From positions 1-24,686 of the forward strand of contig SKNJ01000114.1 in the NCBI GenBank assembly GCA_007120575.1: a DNA stretch of 24,686 nucleotides, written 5' to 3'. A model generated the notes under the pieces. That model did no database searches, was not told the DNA's origin, and saw nothing but the letters and a program-made list of their open reading frames with translations. Source of the DNA: Thioalkalivibrio sp. (GTDB lineage: Bacteria; Pseudomonadota; Gammaproteobacteria; Ectothiorhodospirales; Ectothiorhodospiraceae). Numbering within the stretch: the first letter of the stretch is position 1; the number at the start of each line of letters is the position of its first letter. Position numbers and translations under genes: made by a program. Positions 24,617-24,686 of the stretch are shown here, in pieces.

Positions 24617-24686
24617 GTGCCTACGCAGTACTTCTGCCCAAGTTGCGGTGCAATCCTCAGCGGCAAGACAGCCCCGGCCTGCCCGC
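24617..24686 (+). CDS. Start of a zinc-ribbon protein (partial, cut by window end)
   Basis: GTG 24617 has GGGAGG 4 bases upstream. The first 23 codons encode MPTQYFCPSCGAILSGKTAP followed by ACP, that is a CPSC zinc-knuckle pair and the beginning of a second CP(x)C pair at the window edge. The layout (CxxC, ~11 residues, CPxC) parallels the zinc ribbon at the start of the gene at 16260. The rest of the gene lies outside the window, so its function cannot be judged. Confidence 0.6.
   Translation, partial: MPTQYFCPSCGAILSGKTAPACP

Overview
The window is high-GC DNA with dense same-strand genes, many GTG starts and clear Shine-Dalgarno sites. This fits a high-GC actinobacterium (Actinomycetota). 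No rRNA, tRNA or other phylogenetic marker is present, so the assignment is an inference. I found no CRISPR array, no intact mobile element and no RNA gene.

Region 1 (442-16685, + strand) is one tight operon of ten genes, most overlapping or separated by only a few bases. In order: a two-AAA ClpA/B-like ATPase (442-2934); a CHAT caspase-like peptidase fused to four Clp N-domain repeats (2931-5135); a multi-pass membrane protein with a cytoplasmic helical-repeat region and a LuxR-type helix-turn-helix (5137-7836); a single-AAA Clp-like ATPase with its own Clp_N-like repeats (7840-9768); a soluble Ser/Thr kinase (9782-10993); a TPR-like helical protein (10990-12474); a J-domain-like protein without HPD (12528-12944); a GrpE-like protein (12956-13537); a divergent Hsp70 with an extra beta-sandwich domain (13530-16163); and a zinc-ribbon/TPR protein (16260-16685). 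The set pairs a complete divergent Hsp70 team with two Clp-type unfoldases, a caspase-like peptidase, a kinase and a membrane-bound regulator. I know of no characterised system with this composition. My working model is that the chaperones sense or threshold protein damage or an invader, the Clp_N modules dock the unfoldases and the CHAT peptidase onto shared clients, and the kinase and membrane HTH protein control activity.

Region 2 (16686-22165) is a decayed stretch. Two minus-strand genes each carry a single apparent one-base insertion in a homopolymer: a membrane/HEAT-like protein (17662-18508) and an unknown protein (16946-17567). A TraR/DksA-type zinc-finger gene (19259-19609) is intact. 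Beyond it lie the C-terminal tail of a probable nitroreductase (19690-19932), a truncated VOC/glyoxalase gene (20774-21187), and the wreck of a DUF4062/STAND NTPase gene (21090-22003, minus) whose first ~35 codons lie inverted next to it (22052-22157, plus). The 15.7 kb operon is free of such lesions, which suggests real decay here rather than poor base calling.

Region 3 (22162-24216, minus) is one mosaic gene: HEAT repeats, ankyrin repeats, an AT-richer middle and a DUF1566 (Lcl_C) end. The window closes with the start of a second zinc-ribbon gene (24617 onward, plus). Partial coding sequence at 1-102 is the tail of an unidentified gene.
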